A stretch of DNA of 8,170 nt from an uncultured Eubacteriales bacterium (GTDB lineage Bacteria; Bacillota; Clostridia; Christensenellales; QALW01). The stretch spans positions 1 to 8,170 of the forward strand of contig URYI01000089.1 of NCBI GenBank assembly GCA_900552055.1, given 5' to 3'. The notes below the pieces were generated by a model that was not told the origin of the DNA, did no database searches, and saw nothing but the letters and a program-made list of their open reading frames with translations. Position numbers and translations under genes: made by a program. This document shows, in pieces, positions 6,217 through 8,170 of the stretch (its first letter is position 1; the number at the start of each line of letters is the position of its first letter).

Positions 6217-6225
6217 ATGCTTATT

Positions 6226-6828
6226 TTGGACAACTACATATACACTCTGGGTAATTCCCTATATATAAATCTTACTAACAGATGCACCAACAGCTGCGTA
6301 TTCTGCGTGCGCACAAAAACAGATAATATGGGCGGCCAAAGGCTCTGGCTGGAAAGCGAGCCTACTGCGGAGCAGGTGATAAAATTAATACCCGACCCGG
6401 AAAAATACGACGAGATAGTATTCTGCGGCTTTGGCGAGCCCACAGAAAAGCTGGATGTACTCCTTGAGATTTGCCGTTATTTAAAAAAGTTCCGTACGCC
6501 CATACGCATAAACACCAACGGGCACGCCTCCATGATTGCCGGCAAGGATACTGCTCCAATGTTCAAAGGCTTAGTGGACACTATCAGCATAAGCCTCAAC
6601 GCCTCAAACGCCAGGCACTATCAGGAACTCTGCCAATGTCAGGAGGGTGAAAAAGGGTTTTATGAGATGCTGGATTTTGCCCGGAAAGTTAAGGAATATG
6701 TGCCCAATGTTGTGCTCAGCGTTGTGGACATAATGGATAAACAGGAAATTGAAGAATGCAGGAATATTGCTCAGGAGCTGGGCGTTAAATTCCGCGTAAG
6801 AGAATTAATAACAGAGGAGGAAGATTAA
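6226..6828 (+). CDS. TatD-associated radical SAM protein
   Basis: This small radical SAM enzyme binds a 4Fe-4S cluster through CxxxCxxC and cleaves S-adenosylmethionine to a 5'-deoxyadenosyl radical. From the TTG start it has 200 residues; the cluster cysteines are Cys20, Cys24 and Cys27 in NRCTNSCVFC. Further signs are the SAM-contacting FCGFGEPTEK motif, an RINTNGHA strand and a TISISLNA strand typical of the partial TIM barrel. There is no extra cluster (SPASM) domain or peptide-recognition domain. The N-terminus (YIYTLGNSLYINLTNRC), size and location after tatD match the family annotated as radical SAM, TatD family-associated, whose reaction is unknown. The TTG start is preferred over ATG 6217 because AAAGGA abuts that ATG; both remain possible. 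metY begins two bases after its stop, so the two are translationally linked. The family call is firm; no substrate can be proposed from sequence. Confidence 0.9.
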   Translation: MDNYIYTLGNSLYINLTNRCTNSCVFCVRTKTDNMGGQRLWLESEPTAEQVIKLIPDPEKYDEIVFCGFGEPTEKLDVLLEICRYLKKFRTPIRINTNGHASMIAGKDTAPMFKGLVDTISISLNASNARHYQELCQCQEGEKGFYEMLDFARKVKEYVPNVVLSVVDIMDKQEIEECRNIAQELGVKFRVRELITEEED

Positions 6829-6830
6829 GA

Positions 6831-8090
6831 ATGAAACCCGAAACTATTTGCGTACAGGCCGGCTATACACCCAAAAACGGCGAGCCCCGTGTAATGCCCA
6901 TATATCAGAGCACCACATATAAATATGATTCAGCGCAGACGCTGGGCGAATTATTCGATTTAAAAAAGGACGGCCATATGTACAGCCGCATAAGCAATCC
7001 CTCTGTCGCCTTTGTTGAGGATAAAGTAAGCCAGCTGGAAGGCGGCATAGGCGCATTAATGACTTCCTCCGGCCAGGCAGCCATTCTTATAAGCGTGCTG
7101 AATTTGTGTTCAGCGGGAGATAATTTCGTATGCAGCTCGGCCATCTACGGCGGAACAGTAAACCTCTTTTCGGTCACTCTTAAACGCATGGGGATAGAAT
7201 GCCGGTTTGTTTTGCCCGAAGCCAGCAGGGAAGAAATAGAAGCGCAAATAGATGACAGGACAAAGCTGGTTTACGGCGAAGCGCTTACAAATCCCTCTCT
7301 AGATGTGCTGGATATTGAAAAATTTGCTCAGGCGGCTCATAATCACCATATTCCCCTTATAGTGGACAATACTTTCCCCACCCCCATTCTCTGCCGGCCT
7401 TTTGAATTTGGCGCCGATATAGTCGTACATTCCACCTCTAAATATATGGATGGACATGCCACCGTTGTAGGAGGCATTATTGTAGACAGCGGAAAATTCG
7501 ACTGGACTAAAGGAGATTTTCCCGGACTTACTCAGCCGGACGAAAGCTATCACGGCGTGACCTATACTAAAAATTTTGGCAGTGCCGCATATATAACCAA
7601 AGCGCGTGTGCAGCTTATGCGGGATTTAGGCAGCACCCCCCAGGCCATGAGCGCCTTTATATTAAATCTCGGTCTTGAAACTCTAGCCCTGCGCATGGAG
7701 CGCCATTCCTACAACGCGCTCAAAGTTGCGCAATATCTTGAAAGCAACCAAAAGATATCATGGGTCAATTATCCAGGACTGACAAGCAATAAAAACCATG
7801 AGCTGGCCAAAAAATATCTGCCCAAAGGTTGTTCGGGCGTAGTAAGCTTCGGCGTAAAGGGAGGCCGTGAAGCGGCCATGCAATTTATGAATAAACTAAA
7901 GCTGGCCGCCATTGTCACACACGTCGCAGACGCGCGCACCTGCGTCCTGCACCCGGCAAGCACCACCCACCGTCAGCTTACCGACCAACAGTTAGCGGAC
8001 GCGGGAGTCAGCCCTGATCTGGTTCGCTTTTCTGTAGGTATCGAAAATGTTGAGGATATAATCGCGGATATAGAACAAGCGCTGCAATAA
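6831..8090 (+). CDS. metY: O-acetylhomoserine sulfhydrylase, PLP-dependent
   Basis: This Cys/Met metabolism fold-type I PLP enzyme most likely combines O-acetylhomoserine with sulfide to give homocysteine, the direct-sulfhydrylation route to methionine. At 419 residues it fits the O-acetylhomoserine sulfhydrylase subgroup rather than the shorter cystathionine synthases and lyases (about 380-400). Features: ETICVQAGY and PIYQSTTY at the N-terminus; the phosphate-binding Tyr51/Arg53 (MYSRISNP); SSGQAA at 79-84; Tyr106 stacking on PLP (IYGGT); Asp179 in VDNTFPTP; and the Schiff-base lysine Lys204 in HSTSKYMDGH. The C-terminus carries HPASTTH and RFSVGIE. The start is fixed by AGGAGG at 6815-6820, inside the end of the radical SAM gene. 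It is the last gene of the cluster. Location in a transcript that can be governed by a methionine T-box fits its role. A methionine gamma-lyase or a thiocarboxylate-dependent variant cannot be excluded. Confidence 0.93.
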   Translation: MKPETICVQAGYTPKNGEPRVMPIYQSTTYKYDSAQTLGELFDLKKDGHMYSRISNPSVAFVEDKVSQLEGGIGALMTSSGQAAILISVLNLCSAGDNFVCSSAIYGGTVNLFSVTLKRMGIECRFVLPEASREEIEAQIDDRTKLVYGEALTNPSLDVLDIEKFAQAAHNHHIPLIVDNTFPTPILCRPFEFGADIVVHSTSKYMDGHATVVGGIIVDSGKFDWTKGDFPGLTQPDESYHGVTYTKNFGSAAYITKARVQLMRDLGSTPQAMSAFILNLGLETLALRMERHSYNALKVAQYLESNQKISWVNYPGLTSNKNHELAKKYLPKGCSGVVSFGVKGGREAAMQFMNKLKLAAIVTHVADARTCVLHPASTTHRQLTDQQLADAGVSPDLVRFSVGIENVEDIIADIEQALQ

Positions 8091-8134
8091 AATATCAAGG
8101 GGCCAAAAGCTGGATTTTACAGGACGGCAGCGGG

Positions 8135-8170
8135 AGCCAGGCACGCGCGCTAAACACGGCGTGCCTGGCT
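8135..8170 (+). terminator. Inverted repeat after metY, cut by window edge
   Basis: AGCCAGGCACGC (8135-8146) and GCGTGCCTGGCT (8159-8170) are perfectly complementary over 12 bp with a 12-base loop. It lies 44 bases beyond the metY stop. The window ends on the last paired base, so a following T-run cannot be checked. It is probably the intrinsic terminator of the metG-to-metY cluster. Confidence 0.6.

Noticed and set aside
6136..6225. SAM riboswitch upstream of the radical SAM-metY pair
   Set aside because: The leader is only about 90 bases, with no multi-helix junction, and no terminator hairpin precedes the start codon.
1..8170. CRISPR arrays, insertion sequences, tRNA or rRNA genes
   Set aside because: No regularly spaced direct repeats, no transposase-like frame or terminal repeats with target duplication, and no tRNA- or rRNA-like sequence were seen.

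Overview
The window looks like chromosomal DNA from a low- to mid-GC Bacillota bacterium, most likely an anaerobic Clostridia lineage. The reasons are strong AGGAGG-type ribosome binding sites, a Bacillus-type MazF, a T-box leader in front of methionyl-tRNA synthetase, frequent ATA isoleucine codons and a TatD-linked radical SAM gene. I cannot name the genus.

Layout, left to right. Positions 1-103 hold GC-rich nested palindromes. On the minus strand (162-751) lies a two-gene toxin-antitoxin operon: a MazE-like antitoxin with an atypical N-terminus, followed by a canonical 116-residue MazF RNase that starts at TTG. A strong promoter (782-810) drives it. A second promoter (877-904) points the other way to a 425-residue predicted secreted protein of unknown function (1066-2343), which carries a signal peptide, a Pro/Ser/Thr-rich stalk and a C-terminal membrane anchor. 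A long intergenic region follows (2344-3270). Its left part has no convincing gene, apart from a short, possibly decayed minus-strand ORF (2732-2863) with its own promoter. That promoter is back-to-back with the promoter of a methionine T-box riboswitch (about 2985-3240).

The right half is a plus-strand cluster: metG (methionyl-tRNA synthetase with a fused C-terminal tRNA-binding domain), tatD (metal-dependent DNase) starting at the base after the metG stop, a TatD-associated radical SAM protein, and metY (O-acetylhomoserine sulfhydrylase). An internal promoter (6101-6129) lies between tatD and the radical SAM gene, so the last two genes can be expressed independently as well as by read-through. 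A perfect 12-bp inverted repeat at the right edge is the probable terminator.

How the genes work together: the T-box senses uncharged tRNA-Met and raises metG-tatD expression. Read-through would couple tRNA charging to methionine synthesis by MetY. The radical SAM protein has an unknown substrate; its co-transcription with metY and its known association with tatD are the main functional clues. Nothing here is clearly a new multi-gene system. The least explained parts are the anchored secreted protein, the radical SAM protein, the unusual antitoxin and the small minus-strand transcription unit at 2732-2956.
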